From: Bdellovibrionota bacterium
Lineage (GTDB): Bacteria > Bdellovibrionota > Bdellovibrionia > Bdellovibrionales > JAMPXM01
Length of the DNA: 64,000 nt
Assembly: GCA_963170185.1 (NCBI GenBank)
Contig: CAUJGS010000040.1
Span: forward strand, 47,388-111,387
Reading direction: 5' to 3'
In this document: piece by piece, positions 8,848-18,316 of the stretch
Position numbering within the stretch: position 1 is the first letter of the stretch
Layout of the letters: the number at the start of each line of letters is the position of its first letter
Position numbers and translations under genes: made by a program
Notes under the pieces: model-generated
The model's input: the letters and a program-made list of their open reading frames with translations, nothing else
Database searches by the model: none
Told to the model about the DNA's origin: nothing

Positions 8848-11655
8848 TTAAGGAAGTCTCTCGGCAGCATCGCGCAGGGCGCCGATCCACGGTTTAGAAA
8901 GTTTCGACCACTGGACCTGACGCTGGCTGGGCAGATGCGGTTTTAACGTTTCTCCAGCAACCAGCATCGCCACCAAGGCCTCCAGATTAGGAGCCTTCGT
9001 CGAACCCGGCTGGTCCGCATAGAATGCCAATTCCGGCTTAAAGAAGTTCACATTGGTCGCAGAGAAGATGTCTTGCGCCTCATGGCGATAAATCGCAGCC
9101 GAAATTGCTTCCGATGCATCCAACAGAGCCCGGATCACCAAAGCTTGTTCGATCAAACGTGGTTCTCCGCGTGGCCCAACAGCGACGCCGCCCTGTGTGC
9201 GCACGTAGGTAGGTCGAACCAGACCATCAAGGCCACGCGCCTCTTTGGAAAGGAAGTTGGCGATTGCCATCACCAATAGTTTGATATCTTGGCGACCACC
9301 GGTGAATTGATCCAACGGCGAGACGCCGTCGGCATCACGCTCCAACAAGACACTTGATCTCGTGTTTTCGATATCGTCGACCGCCTTCAAAAACACCGTC
9401 AAAGCCGATAGGAATCTCGCGACATCCGCGATTTTTGCTTCCGTCGCTCGCTCGCCGTTGACGATATCAAATACGACGGCCATCGTTTCTTGCTCCGCTG
9501 GCGCCACGGCCGAGGGCGTAGGAACTCGAGGCGCTTCACCGGAAATCGCTCCCGACAGCTCGACCTGGGGCGAAAGCGACTCGTTGGCCCAGCGAATGCG
9601 TTTCTGCGGACTGATTAGGCCGATACTAGAAGACTTCTTCGTCGCGTTCTGCAAAATAATCGCGGCATTGCCGATCGCCGCGGCGAAGAAGAGATCTTTC
9701 GGGAAAAGCTTTTGGTCGACTGCCTCGCGCGGGAGATCGGGAACGAAGTCGGCCAGTACGATGGAACCAAGCGTCTCGTCAAACTTGGTCGACTTCCAGT
9801 CCTTCAGCTGAATAGCAAGCCGACTTAAACCTCGGATCATGTCCGCCTGCCCACCGACACTGACCGAGAGCTTCGTCGGAATCGTCGACGTCATCACGGC
9901 ATCTGCGCGCGAGGTTTTACCAAGCTGAACGCTGTCGGGGACGGCAAACGACACCGGAGATCCCGACATCGTGCGAAGATTAAACCGACTGCGCGAAGAC
10001 ATGTCGCGGTCGATGGAAACCGACAAGGCGTCAAACGACTTCGAGGCCTCCGTTTTAAATCCACCCACGACGAGAACTTTGTTGATCTGCTCAAACAGCG
10101 TTCGAGACAGGCTTTGATGCAGGCGAATCGGGTTTAAGCCCTGATTGGCGAGATACGGCTCAAGATGATTCTCCAACTGATCAACAGCCAGCGAGAGCCC
10201 AGCCCCGATCGCTCCAGCTCCAGTCACAAACCGCGAATTATTGGAAGTCGGCGTCTCAGCCGACGCCGAGATTCCGCTGTCTTCAAAGTCGATGCTCACG
10301 CGCAGACGAGTTGGTTCAACACCGTAAAAGGTCGCCTTTTCACGAATACCAAGCTTCGCGACCGCCATGCGATCCATGGCAACCCGCAAATAAGCACCGT
10401 AGTCTTGTGAAATCTTCGTGATATTGCTCTTCTGACGACGAAGTTCACCGACGATCATGTTGCCGACTTCTTCGTGAAGTTTTGGCAAAAACGCCGTCGC
10501 CTGACTTTCAAGCTCACCGCGAATCGACGCCTGCGCCGCCTCGACGAGCTTGTTGCGAAGCTTGCGAACGCCATACTCTTCAAGCTGCGGCAGAATAAAA
10601 ATCTCGCGCTTTAAAACGGTCAGGATTCCGCAACCTCGCTTCAGGCAATCAAGGTCTTCCACCGATTGGTCTTTAAAGAAATCGTAAAGCTCTTTGGAAA
10701 CCGGTTTGAATTCTTGATCCCGTGTTTCGGGCGAAGCAGCTAGCCAGAAATCGATGAGCACCGAAAGCGCACGTTTGGCGGAGTTGATTCGCTCAGCGTC
10801 GCGCGGTAGCCGCTCGGCAAGATCCAACTGCTTGTTCAAGTCCGGACCAAGATCGATGTCCTCGGCCTTCAGGATTTCACGAATGCGCCGAACGAAGTCG
10901 TAAACCTTTGGTTCGTTGTACGCGAGCGCCGCCTGCGCGCGAATTCTCCCAATCTTGGGTCCAAAGTTGATGCGCAACTCATCGACAATTTGTTTTCGCA
11001 CTTGTGGGTCGGCGTTGCTGGTTTCGACATCATGAACAAAGTCGACCAAGAACTTTTCAATACGACCGACGAGATCGACCAACGAAACCTGCGCCGTCGG
11101 CCACTGCGTCTGCGCGTTGCGAGACTTTAACAAATCCATGATGATCGGCTCTTGGGCCGTCAACATGTCGACACCTTCTTGAATCGAGGCTTCGGTATCC
11201 GAGCGCGTCTCGCCGATCGCCGCCGACACATACGGCGAACTCGCGATCGTGTGCGACCACGGAGTCGAAGTTTTCATCACGGCTTCGCGCATCTTTAAAG
11301 AAACTCGTGCGATCTCAGGAGCGCGAACTTGGCGTGCAAGCCAGCTTAAGTCTTCCGCCGCGCGATACCACGTCGCAGTTTCAACCGCTCCTCGCCATTT
11401 GAAGCTGGAAGCCGAAGGCATCTGGTTAATCGAGATTTCGTCGACCGCGATATCACCGTCAGTTCGCGTCGGACCGAAGTCCATCTTCGCCTGTTTAAAC
11501 TCGCGCGCCACCGGTTCGGGCGAACACCCAACCAATCCCACCAACACCAAAAGCACCGCGGTACATGAGATCGGTCGAGCCAAGGGCGAGACCAAGCTTC
11601 TGAAGCGCTTGCGCGAAGAAGCGATACTAAAAGAATAGCTGAAGCCAGAGTTCAT
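8848..11655 (-). CDS. Very large lipoprotein of unknown function (935 residues)
   Basis: The start used is the ATG at 11655, with AAAGGATGG upstream; the lipobox is LVGLVGC around residue 44. A TTG only 20 codons before the Cys would give a more normal signal length. The mature protein is about 890 residues, mostly helical, with repeated amphipathic segments and many Arg/Asp pairs, and no recognised enzymatic motif. It overlaps the preceding barrel gene by 29 bases, which suggests coupled expression and a possible complex of an outer-membrane barrel with a periplasm-facing lipoprotein. The first 20 codons coincide with a dispersed repeat (11594-11627). Function unknown. Confidence 0.8.
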   Translation of the reverse strand: MNSGFSYSFSIASSRKRFRSLVSPLARPISCTAVLLVLVGLVGCSPEPVAREFKQAKMDFGPTRTDGDIAVDEISINQMPSASSFKWRGAVETATWYRAAEDLSWLARQVRAPEIARVSLKMREAVMKTSTPWSHTIASSPYVSAAIGETRSDTEASIQEGVDMLTAQEPIIMDLLKSRNAQTQWPTAQVSLVDLVGRIEKFLVDFVHDVETSNADPQVRKQIVDELRINFGPKIGRIRAQAALAYNEPKVYDFVRRIREILKAEDIDLGPDLNKQLDLAERLPRDAERINSAKRALSVLIDFWLAASPETRDQEFKPVSKELYDFFKDQSVEDLDCLKRGCGILTVLKREIFILPQLEEYGVRKLRNKLVEAAQASIRGELESQATAFLPKLHEEVGNMIVGELRRQKSNITKISQDYGAYLRVAMDRMAVAKLGIREKATFYGVEPTRLRVSIDFEDSGISASAETPTSNNSRFVTGAGAIGAGLSLAVDQLENHLEPYLANQGLNPIRLHQSLSRTLFEQINKVLVVGGFKTEASKSFDALSVSIDRDMSSRSRFNLRTMSGSPVSFAVPDSVQLGKTSRADAVMTSTIPTKLSVSVGGQADMIRGLSRLAIQLKDWKSTKFDETLGSIVLADFVPDLPREAVDQKLFPKDLFFAAAIGNAAIILQNATKKSSSIGLISPQKRIRWANESLSPQVELSGAISGEAPRVPTPSAVAPAEQETMAVVFDIVNGERATEAKIADVARFLSALTVFLKAVDDIENTRSSVLLERDADGVSPLDQFTGGRQDIKLLVMAIANFLSKEARGLDGLVRPTYVRTQGGVAVGPRGEPRLIEQALVIRALLDASEAISAAIYRHEAQDIFSATNVNFFKPELAFYADQPGSTKAPNLEALVAMLVAGETLKPHLPSQRQVQWSKLSKPWIGALRDAAERLP

Positions 11656-12880
11656 GCACCGCCATCCTTTCTGTGTTGCGACCGCTGAAGTTATCCGAGA
11701 ACTCGTAAGCAATGATCGACGGGAGCATCGCTTGGCCCGCGAAGAAAGATTCGATCGTCGAATACGAAATACCAAACCGTGCGCGATCCGATGAGCTTTC
11801 CAGTTGATTGGAAATCAAATCGTACCGCACGGGCGCCGAGCCCGAATAAGAGTCCGCGCCCTTGCGCGTGAACTCCCAGCCGATACCGATGTCGAGTCCG
11901 CGACTCACGCTATAGGTCACGCTACCACCGCCGAAGATCGCGTCGCCGGGACGACGATTGACTGTCATCTTGGTCTCTGGTCCCGGAAGCGTGTCGTCTT
12001 CGCGAGTTGGAATACGACGAGAAACTCGGTCCGGCAAGACGTAGCGGTAACCGACTTTCGCCGCCAGTTGCCACTTTCTTAGAGGGATATAATTTCCCAG
12101 CAGCTGATTCTCAATCGCCGTATATCCAAACGCACCGAGATCCGCCAAATCATCCGGGTCGTCGCCCTCTCCCGTCGGAACCGAGAGCAAGGTTTTAAGC
12201 TGGGTCGAAAACTTCTCTTCCTTGTTCATCTGCACGAGGCTCACGATCTGAAGGTCGCCAAGCAAAGTCTCGTCGCGATCCACCAAGGGCTTATACCCCT
12301 TCTTCACAAGCGTCTCTTGCGCCACTATCGCGAGGTTCACGTTGAGCTGATCAAATGCCTCGTTCAGATCGGCGGACGCGTTTCCAACTTGAGCACGAAC
12401 CGCGGCAAGGTTGGAACCGTGTTGCGACAGGTTCAAACGGTTTCGGTAGTTCACGATCGGAAGACCAAAACCCACCGTCCACTGCCGAGTGATTCCGCGC
12501 GCGTAAACCGGAGCCAAGTAACGAACCTCCGGAGTTGTATCGACCTTGAGAACTCCCAGCGAAAGCTGATCGCCAAGTCGTTGACTGCCGAATTGATTCA
12601 ACACCGCCACCAGCTCGTTCACTCGCGGCTCAAATTGACGAAGCGTCGAAATATCGAACTCAACCGAGTTGATATCTCCAAGAGTCATGAGATCGCCGTT
12701 GGAGAGAAACTTCATCCCAATGCCCGACACAACTCCCATACGCACCGATGGTGAGTTGATCGCCTCAGGAAGCACTTCGGTCGAGTCGATTGCCCGAGCT
12801 ATTGAACTCGATAAGAGCGCGCAGCCAAAGACCGCCAGCGCAAACCGATTCGATGTGTTTTTAAACAATTCGAAGATCAT
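11627..12880 (-). CDS. Outer-membrane beta-barrel protein (porin/transport-like)
   Basis: A 417-residue secreted protein. The signal peptide ends near SIARA, amphipathic beta-strands alternate throughout the second half, and the chain ends in an aromatic outer-membrane signature (HELWLQLFF). The region around 60-130 contains a helical stretch with leucine spacing, as in a coiled coil. There is no homology I can name beyond the general class of Bdellovibrio-type barrels. It is followed, with overlap, by the 935-residue lipoprotein, which is the strongest clue that the two act together. Confidence 0.82.
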   Translation of the reverse strand: MIFELFKNTSNRFALAVFGCALLSSSIARAIDSTEVLPEAINSPSVRMGVVSGIGMKFLSNGDLMTLGDINSVEFDISTLRQFEPRVNELVAVLNQFGSQRLGDQLSLGVLKVDTTPEVRYLAPVYARGITRQWTVGFGLPIVNYRNRLNLSQHGSNLAAVRAQVGNASADLNEAFDQLNVNLAIVAQETLVKKGYKPLVDRDETLLGDLQIVSLVQMNKEEKFSTQLKTLLSVPTGEGDDPDDLADLGAFGYTAIENQLLGNYIPLRKWQLAAKVGYRYVLPDRVSRRIPTREDDTLPGPETKMTVNRRPGDAIFGGGSVTYSVSRGLDIGIGWEFTRKGADSYSGSAPVRYDLISNQLESSSDRARFGISYSTIESFFAGQAMLPSIIAYEFSDNFSGRNTERMAVHELWLQLFF

Positions 12881-13149
12881 TTCTTCTTTGTTCCCCAGAT
12901 CCGTTATTTCCGTCCGCCGGAGTTTGGACTATCGAGAAACGGGCCAAGCCGAGTGTTTCAAATCCGCCGGACACCGTATACCACCGATCGCTAAAAATCC
13001 CCAGTCATTCCAAGGGATTTCGCCCATATTTTTGAGTTCGTAGACTCGTCCCTTTGAATCTCTTGCCAAGTGTTTCATACCCGCCGCGGAACCGGGATGA
13101 GGCTTTCAAAGTCGGTGACACAGAAGGGCACTTCGCCGATGGTGTGCCA

Positions 13150-14355
13150 ATGTCGCTCTCATGTTCCTACAGTCATCTATGCTCTGGCTGCGACTTGCTG
13201 TCTCTCTCGCGCACCCAAGTCGAAGCAAGGCGCAGTAAAGCGCTCGCCGATCTCGGGCTTGCGCCTTCTCATATCAAAACTGTTTGGATCGGCGATGGCG
13301 GCCTCCGCAATCATCTCGAGTTTACCTACGAACCGGGACACGAACAGAACCCAGCTCGCCTGGGGCTCCAAACCTCAGCCCGCCTGGGGCTCTACGAAAA
13401 ATCCGGGCTCGTGCGATGGCGTAAAACATTGGACCTCGCCGGCTGTCCGCAACTGACGCCGGAACTTGAAGCTTGGCTGCAGGTGTTTCGTCGCGACCTT
13501 CCTCCTTTGACAAAAAAGGCCGGCATTCGCCTACGCGTCTCGCCCGAAGGACGCCGCGGGGTCTGGATCGACACGGCCAATGAGGAAATTCGAGATCTCT
13601 TGAACGAGGAAAACTGGCTCGTGCGCCAACTCGCGCAAGGCACCGTCGTCGAAATTGGCCAGCGAAGAAAACGCGTCGTCGATGAAAAGTCCGAGGCTTC
13701 TACCGGCACACGACGTCTTCGCCTGGCGGACCCGGTGCTTGAGCCTTGGTTCCAAACTTTGGACGGTCAGAAAATCTACGGCACCGTCGCAAGCTTCACG
13801 CAACCCGGCTGGAAAGCCGCTGCTGCTTTGACAAAAACCGTCCTACAAAAACTTCCTGACGTGGCGAGCACCGTTCTTGAGTTCGGCGCCGGAAGCGGCG
13901 GCTTCACGCTGCCCCTTCTCAAACGAAAGCATCGTGTTTTCGCTTTCGAATTCGACCGCTTGGCCGTGGCCGCTTTAAAAACGGGGCTCGAACAGCTCCC
14001 CCCCGAAGAGCGCGATCGACTGCAGGTGTTTGAAGGAGACTTCATCCAGTCCGATCGAGCCTGGAAAGCGGCACGTGAAAATCTCGGTCTTGCACCGACA
14101 GAATTTTCGGCGGCGACAGTCCTCGTGGATCCGCCGCGCAGTGGACTCGGAAAATTTCTTGAAACTCTGCTTGGGGACGAGGCGAATCTTCCCAAACACT
14201 GGATCTATGTCTCTTGTTATCCAGAGAGCTTTGCGCGCGATCTTAAGCGCCTAACCGAGCGCGGTTTTCTGCTCGAGGACCTCACTGTCGTCGAGCAGTT
14301 TCCCTATACGAATCATTTCGAACTCGTCGCCTCAATTATTAAGAAACCAAACTGA
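13150..14355 (+). CDS. RlmD/TrmA-family RNA uridine methyltransferase
   Basis: A SAM-dependent RNA m5U methyltransferase. The N-terminus has a Cys-x5-Cys-x2-Cys cluster (CSYSHLCSGC) for a [4Fe-4S] centre as in RlmD. The C-terminal Rossmann half has the SAM motif LEFGAGSGGFTLPL, the acidic AFEFD loop, LVDPPRSGLG and YVSCYPESFARDL, whose Cys is the methylation nucleophile. I place the start at the ATG at 13150, just before the cluster as in relatives; an in-frame TTG at 13054 would add 32 non-conserved residues, and neither has a strong ribosome site. The usual N-terminal TRAM domain is missing. The gene overlaps the convergent App1-type gene by 24 bp. Confidence 0.88.
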   Translation: MSLSCSYSHLCSGCDLLSLSRTQVEARRSKALADLGLAPSHIKTVWIGDGGLRNHLEFTYEPGHEQNPARLGLQTSARLGLYEKSGLVRWRKTLDLAGCPQLTPELEAWLQVFRRDLPPLTKKAGIRLRVSPEGRRGVWIDTANEEIRDLLNEENWLVRQLAQGTVVEIGQRRKRVVDEKSEASTGTRRLRLADPVLEPWFQTLDGQKIYGTVASFTQPGWKAAAALTKTVLQKLPDVASTVLEFGAGSGGFTLPLLKRKHRVFAFEFDRLAVAALKTGLEQLPPEERDRLQVFEGDFIQSDRAWKAARENLGLAPTEFSAATVLVDPPRSGLGKFLETLLGDEANLPKHWIYVSCYPESFARDLKRLTERGFLLEDLTVVEQFPYTNHFELVASIIKKPN

Positions 14356-15219
14356 GAGCCCTTCGCACACGCGGCGCAGATGGTTTTCAACATTCTCCAA
14401 ACGCTTGAGCACCGGAGCCGACACGCCAGCCACGCGCGGATCGCGGCTTAGCCGTGGCGAAGCCGCATCCGGGCAATACTCGCCAGGAACAAAGAGGCGC
14501 TCCAGGCGTTGTTCGGTTTCAATTTCCGCGAAAACTTTCGCTAGGGCGCGCTCGGAAAGACGCCCGTTTGCAAACTGCACGACCGCGATGTCCGCCGCCG
14601 AATCAAACGCAAACGTTTCACCCGCGTTAACGGCCTGACCACTGACACGACGAATGAAGACCTGCGTGTTCATCTTGCGAAGGTCGGCGACATTTTTCTT
14701 TGCAAACATATAAGCGGCGTGGTCGTGTTCGGTGTCGTCGCCGATCATCAAAATGTCCGCCTCGTCCAAAGACTGTTGATCAAGAAGCTTTGCGATCTCG
14801 TCCGATTTAAAATCGTAGGTTTCTTTACCGATCGGGCGCGTAGCCAAAAAACCTGGATCCGGAAAACGAAACTCCGACAGAAAATTCCAGACCGAAAAAC
14901 CGAGAATAAATGGTGTTCCCGAAACCACGGCAAACCCATGATCACGACCTTGTTGATTCGCTTGATCGAGTAGCGAATGATAAAGCGTCGACATTCCAGC
15001 AAACGCGACGGGGTCTTGGAAAAAGCGAATGACTTTTCCGATCGGGTCTAAGATGTGCGAAACCTTGATGGTGTCATCGACATCCGTCACGATCACAAAC
15101 GCCGACTTTGTCGACGGCGCCTGAGGCTCCGACAAAGCCAAGGCATTTGGCGTGGCGCAGCCCAAGCCAACAACCAAATGCAGCTGCACAACGAATAGAA
15201 TGCGAAGCGAGTATTTCAT
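14332..15219 (-). CDS. App1-type phosphatidate phosphatase domain lipoprotein (DUF2183)
   Basis: A HAD-fold phosphatase of the DUF2183/App1 family. The N-terminal signal ends in VVGLGC, a plausible lipobox. The key HAD motifs are present: DVDDTIKVS (catalytic Asp pair, about residues 46-50), VSGTP (motif II), a Lys in the KSDEIAKLL region (motif III) and GDDTEHD (motif IV). Yeast App1 dephosphorylates phosphatidate; bacterial copies are uncharacterised and a lipid role in the envelope is only inferred. The 295 residues fit a single catalytic domain. The 3' end overlaps the convergent methyltransferase by 24 bp. Confidence 0.88.
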   Translation of the reverse strand: MKYSLRILFVVQLHLVVGLGCATPNALALSEPQAPSTKSAFVIVTDVDDTIKVSHILDPIGKVIRFFQDPVAFAGMSTLYHSLLDQANQQGRDHGFAVVSGTPFILGFSVWNFLSEFRFPDPGFLATRPIGKETYDFKSDEIAKLLDQQSLDEADILMIGDDTEHDHAAYMFAKKNVADLRKMNTQVFIRRVSGQAVNAGETFAFDSAADIAVVQFANGRLSERALAKVFAEIETEQRLERLFVPGEYCPDAASPRLSRDPRVAGVSAPVLKRLENVENHLRRVCEGLSVWFLNN

Positions 15220-15322
15220 GAATCCCCCCTTCCCATTTTCTAACGTTGCCTTTCTCAGCGAGCCTATCGCAAACTGACGCTCTCCTTGGGACCCGGTAGA
15301 ATATTCTTGGAGGTTTGTTCTC

Positions 15323-16483
15323 GTGGAGCCGATGCCTGCTTTGGTCGTGCAGACACTTCAAAAAGAGATCGCCGCCGCTCCGCAGTTCAGATCGCTTTTT
15401 GCGAATCTCGGTGGACATCAACACACTCTAGGTGGCTACTTTCTGCCGCAACCAAGATCTTTGCGGGCTCTAGGAAACAGCGCTCCCAAACCCGAAGACG
15501 TCGTTCACTTGAAAACTCACGACGGCGATCTGCTTGTGGGAGTGCGACACACGCCGGTCGGTGAACCCCAAGGTGTGCTGCACGTGTTCCACGGACTGGC
15601 CGGTTCATCGAATTCGACATACATGCCTAGAATTGCGGAAACCGCGACACGGCTTGGACTCATCACCATCTTATGGAATCACCGCGGCTGCGGCCCTGGG
15701 CGCAAACTCGCCAAACGCCCCTATCACTCGGGACGAAGCGACGACCTCGGCCGCGCCGTCGAGTACGGCCGCGAACATCACCCGCATCTCAAGCAGATTT
15801 TGTTGGGCTACAGCCTAAGCGCCAATGCCGCTGTTTTGTTGGCCGCGGGTGTGATTCCCGCACAAAGCGAAAGCCCCCTCTCTGCAAGCGAATGGAAACG
15901 CCTTGCAAACGCGTCTCAGCCCGACCTCTGCATCGCCATCAATCCGCCCCTTGATCTCAAACAAAGCGCTCTTCGCCTTAGCCACGGCCCAGCCAAACTA
16001 TATGGACAGCGCTTTATCGTGGATCTCCTAGAGTGCTTGCATGATCGCGCAGGCGAACCTGAGGCCGATCAGGCCTTGCGCCAACTCGACAAACATTTTG
16101 CGACCTTCCGTTTTTCCGTTATCGACTTCGATGCCGCCTACACCGGTTTTGCCGGAGGCTTTAAGGACCATCTCGACTACTACAATCGCGCATCATGTGG
16201 GCGCTATCTCACGCGATCAGAAATACCTCTTGTGGTTTTGACCAGCGAGGACGACCCTATTACACGCGGGCTTTCCGATCTCGAAACACCTCTTTCGTCA
16301 GGTCCGACGCCGAACCTGCTTGCACTGGACTTGCAAACGGCGGGCGGTCACATGGGGTACATCGATCTCAGTTCCGTGCGCGCGACTTGGGACGACAAGC
16401 AAGACCGCTGGATGGAAGAGCGCATTGCTCTTTATTTGAAGTCGTACTTGAAACTACTGGCGGCTTCGCCGGAAAGGACGTGA
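15323..16483 (+). CDS. YheT-family alpha/beta hydrolase
   Basis: A cytoplasmic alpha/beta-hydrolase of the YheT/ABHD1-3 family, which includes esterases and lipases. The oxyanion region HVFHGLAGSSNSTYM, the nucleophile elbow GYSLSAN (Ser), the acid in TSEDDPI and the catalytic His in GGHMGYID are all visible. The 386 residues exceed the usual ~330 because of an N-terminal extension and a loop before AINPPLDL. The start is a GTG at 15323 with GGAGG nine bases upstream. It is followed five bases later by the DUF1499 gene, so the two form a small operon. Physiological substrate unknown. Confidence 0.9.
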   Translation: MEPMPALVVQTLQKEIAAAPQFRSLFANLGGHQHTLGGYFLPQPRSLRALGNSAPKPEDVVHLKTHDGDLLVGVRHTPVGEPQGVLHVFHGLAGSSNSTYMPRIAETATRLGLITILWNHRGCGPGRKLAKRPYHSGRSDDLGRAVEYGREHHPHLKQILLGYSLSANAAVLLAAGVIPAQSESPLSASEWKRLANASQPDLCIAINPPLDLKQSALRLSHGPAKLYGQRFIVDLLECLHDRAGEPEADQALRQLDKHFATFRFSVIDFDAAYTGFAGGFKDHLDYYNRASCGRYLTRSEIPLVVLTSEDDPITRGLSDLETPLSSGPTPNLLALDLQTAGGHMGYIDLSSVRATWDDKQDRWMEERIALYLKSYLKLLAASPERT

Positions 16484-16487
16484 AACT

Positions 16488-16958
16488 TTGGCTTTTCGAA
16501 CGATTCTACTTCTCGCGTTCTTGGCATGCTTGGTCTGCACCGGGTGCAAGCCAACCTCCATCTGGCAAACACAGCCTGGGCCCAGTGACGGTCTCTTTTT
16601 GGAAGGCCGCCTTGCACCGTGCCCCAGCAATCCCAACTGTGTCTCCACTCAAGCTCAAGATCGTGAACACGCGATCGTTCCCTACACTTATTCAAAACCC
16701 CTCGACGAGGCAAAACTCGCGCTGCGTGATCTGCTGGAAAAAAAAGAGGGCGTGAAAATCGTGAAAGAAGACGGTCTTTATCTTCACGCCGAGTTTCGCT
16801 CGCGGGTTTTGAAGGTCGTCGACGATGTGGAGTTCTTGTTTGATGAACCTTCTAAGACTTTACAGTTTCGCAGTAGCTCAAGGTTCGGCTACAGCGACTG
16901 GTCCGCCAACCGCAAGCGAATGGAAGACATCCGCAACTCTCTCTTAGGAAAAATCTAG
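16488..16958 (+). CDS. DUF1499 lipoprotein
   Basis: A 156-residue lipoprotein starting at a TTG at 16488; AAAGGA lies upstream and no other in-frame start keeps the signal. The lipobox is VCTGC (Cys20). The rest is one DUF1499 domain: LAPCPSNPNCVST, the VDDVEFLFDE core and FRSSSRFGYSD followed by NRKRMEDIR. The family is widespread in bacteria and algae and has no defined function. It follows the YheT-type hydrolase closely, so the pair may act on the same envelope process. Confidence 0.88.
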   Translation: MAFRTILLLAFLACLVCTGCKPTSIWQTQPGPSDGLFLEGRLAPCPSNPNCVSTQAQDREHAIVPYTYSKPLDEAKLALRDLLEKKEGVKIVKEDGLYLHAEFRSRVLKVVDDVEFLFDEPSKTLQFRSSSRFGYSDWSANRKRMEDIRNSLLGKI

Positions 16959-16992
16959 CCTTAAAGATCCGCAAGCCGCCCGAACCTCAGGC

Positions 16993-18150
16993 TTAAGCCG
17001 CGGTCGCCAGCTTGTGACCGCACTCCGCGCAAAACTTAGGCGCCCCTTCGTAACCGTGACCGCAGCTTGGACACTGCTGACCAGTCGCGGCCTTTTGAAA
17101 TCGACGCGGGTCAAACGCCGGCTCGTCATCGATGAAGCCTTTTTCATTCCAACGCTCGACTTCTTTTAACACCGTCCAGATCTGACTCCAACGCGCGAAC
17201 TCTTTGTACTCGAACTGAATGAGCACGCCTTTTTCCGTAGGAATACGCTTCACCATAAGGCCCTTGCCTTCGATGACACCAAAGAAGTCGGCATTCAACG
17301 TCATGCCACTTTCGGCTTTAAAGCGATCCACGATGGTCGAAAACTCGATTCGCACCGAACCATTGCGGTCCGGCTCAAGTTCGGCCCCATAGGCCACCAT
17401 CGCCGCCACGACTTGCATGACTTTCTCGTCGGTCTTTAACAGTTCCGCCTTACCACCTTTGAAGTAGTAGTACTGCCAGTGCTCGCAAACCCATTCGGCG
17501 AGATCGATATTTTGAAAGGTCACCTTCGCGATTTCCTCCGGTGCCTCGGGATCTTCCTCGTTGGCTTGCATTTCGAATTTCGCCAGTCCAAGGCGCACGA
17601 AGACTTTGACCGCCGACTCTAGACGCTTGGGTGATTCCATGAACAAGCGCTGAGCGTATTGTTTCATCAGTGGCCACGAAACCTCGAGGCTACCATCCTT
17701 CAAAGTTTCGCCCTTGTGTCGTGCCACGTGGTAAATCGTCGCGAAGATTTTCGCGAGCTGATCATGCGGACACGGGTTGCTATCGCGCTCAAGACGAATC
17801 GATTTCAGTTCATTTTGCAAAAGCTTGAGTCGGTCGAGAGAAGACTTTGTCATGAGCTTCACGACTTGCGGAGCCTGTTCGACCTGCTGTTTCACCGCTT
17901 CCAGAGGAAGTTCCAGAGCTTTCACTTCGGCCGTCGCGACCGCCGTGTAGGGATGTGTGTTCTGTCCGGAAAGAACGTAATCGCAAAGAACCTGATTCAC
18001 GCCCATGGTGAAGAGATCGATCGGTTTTCCGCGAACGATCTGGATCGTGACCTGACCCGCTTGAATCAAGAAAAGGTTCTGAACCTTGTCGCCTTCCTTG
18101 AAAAGGGTTTCCCCCTTTTTAAATACACGAGCCCCAGGTCCTGTCGACAT
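16993..18150 (-). CDS. Cyclic-nucleotide-binding regulator with C-terminal zinc ribbon
   Basis: A 385-residue cytoplasmic protein with three parts. Residues 8-110 form a CRP-type cNMP-binding beta-roll (ETLFKEGDKVQNLFLIQAGQVTI), although the phosphate-binding loop (FTMGVNQVLCDYVLSG) departs from the GE-RAA consensus, so the ligand is uncertain. The middle (about 130-340) is helical with two winged-helix-like segments (PLMKQYAQRLFMESPKRLESAVKVFVRLGLAKFE). The C-terminus is a zinc ribbon (CPSCGHGYEGAPKFCAECGH). The ribosome site precedes the ATG at 18150. It is not a canonical CRP. The architecture is common in Bdellovibrio-like genomes, where its target is not known to me. Confidence 0.85.
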   Translation of the reverse strand: MSTGPGARVFKKGETLFKEGDKVQNLFLIQAGQVTIQIVRGKPIDLFTMGVNQVLCDYVLSGQNTHPYTAVATAEVKALELPLEAVKQQVEQAPQVVKLMTKSSLDRLKLLQNELKSIRLERDSNPCPHDQLAKIFATIYHVARHKGETLKDGSLEVSWPLMKQYAQRLFMESPKRLESAVKVFVRLGLAKFEMQANEEDPEAPEEIAKVTFQNIDLAEWVCEHWQYYYFKGGKAELLKTDEKVMQVVAAMVAYGAELEPDRNGSVRIEFSTIVDRFKAESGMTLNADFFGVIEGKGLMVKRIPTEKGVLIQFEYKEFARWSQIWTVLKEVERWNEKGFIDDEPAFDPRRFQKAATGQQCPSCGHGYEGAPKFCAECGHKLATAA

Positions 18151-18316
18151 GCCAGTCCTCCACCCCTCCCTTTTCGGGGAAAAGACTCGGAGGCTTGAAC
18201 CGCTTTACACAACTTTATCAGATATCTGTTCGACGAACTGTTCGCCCTGGCGACAAGTAACGCGTCTCAATCTGACGCACGACTCGACCTTCGGGGAGCG
18301 CCTCTAAAAGAACACT

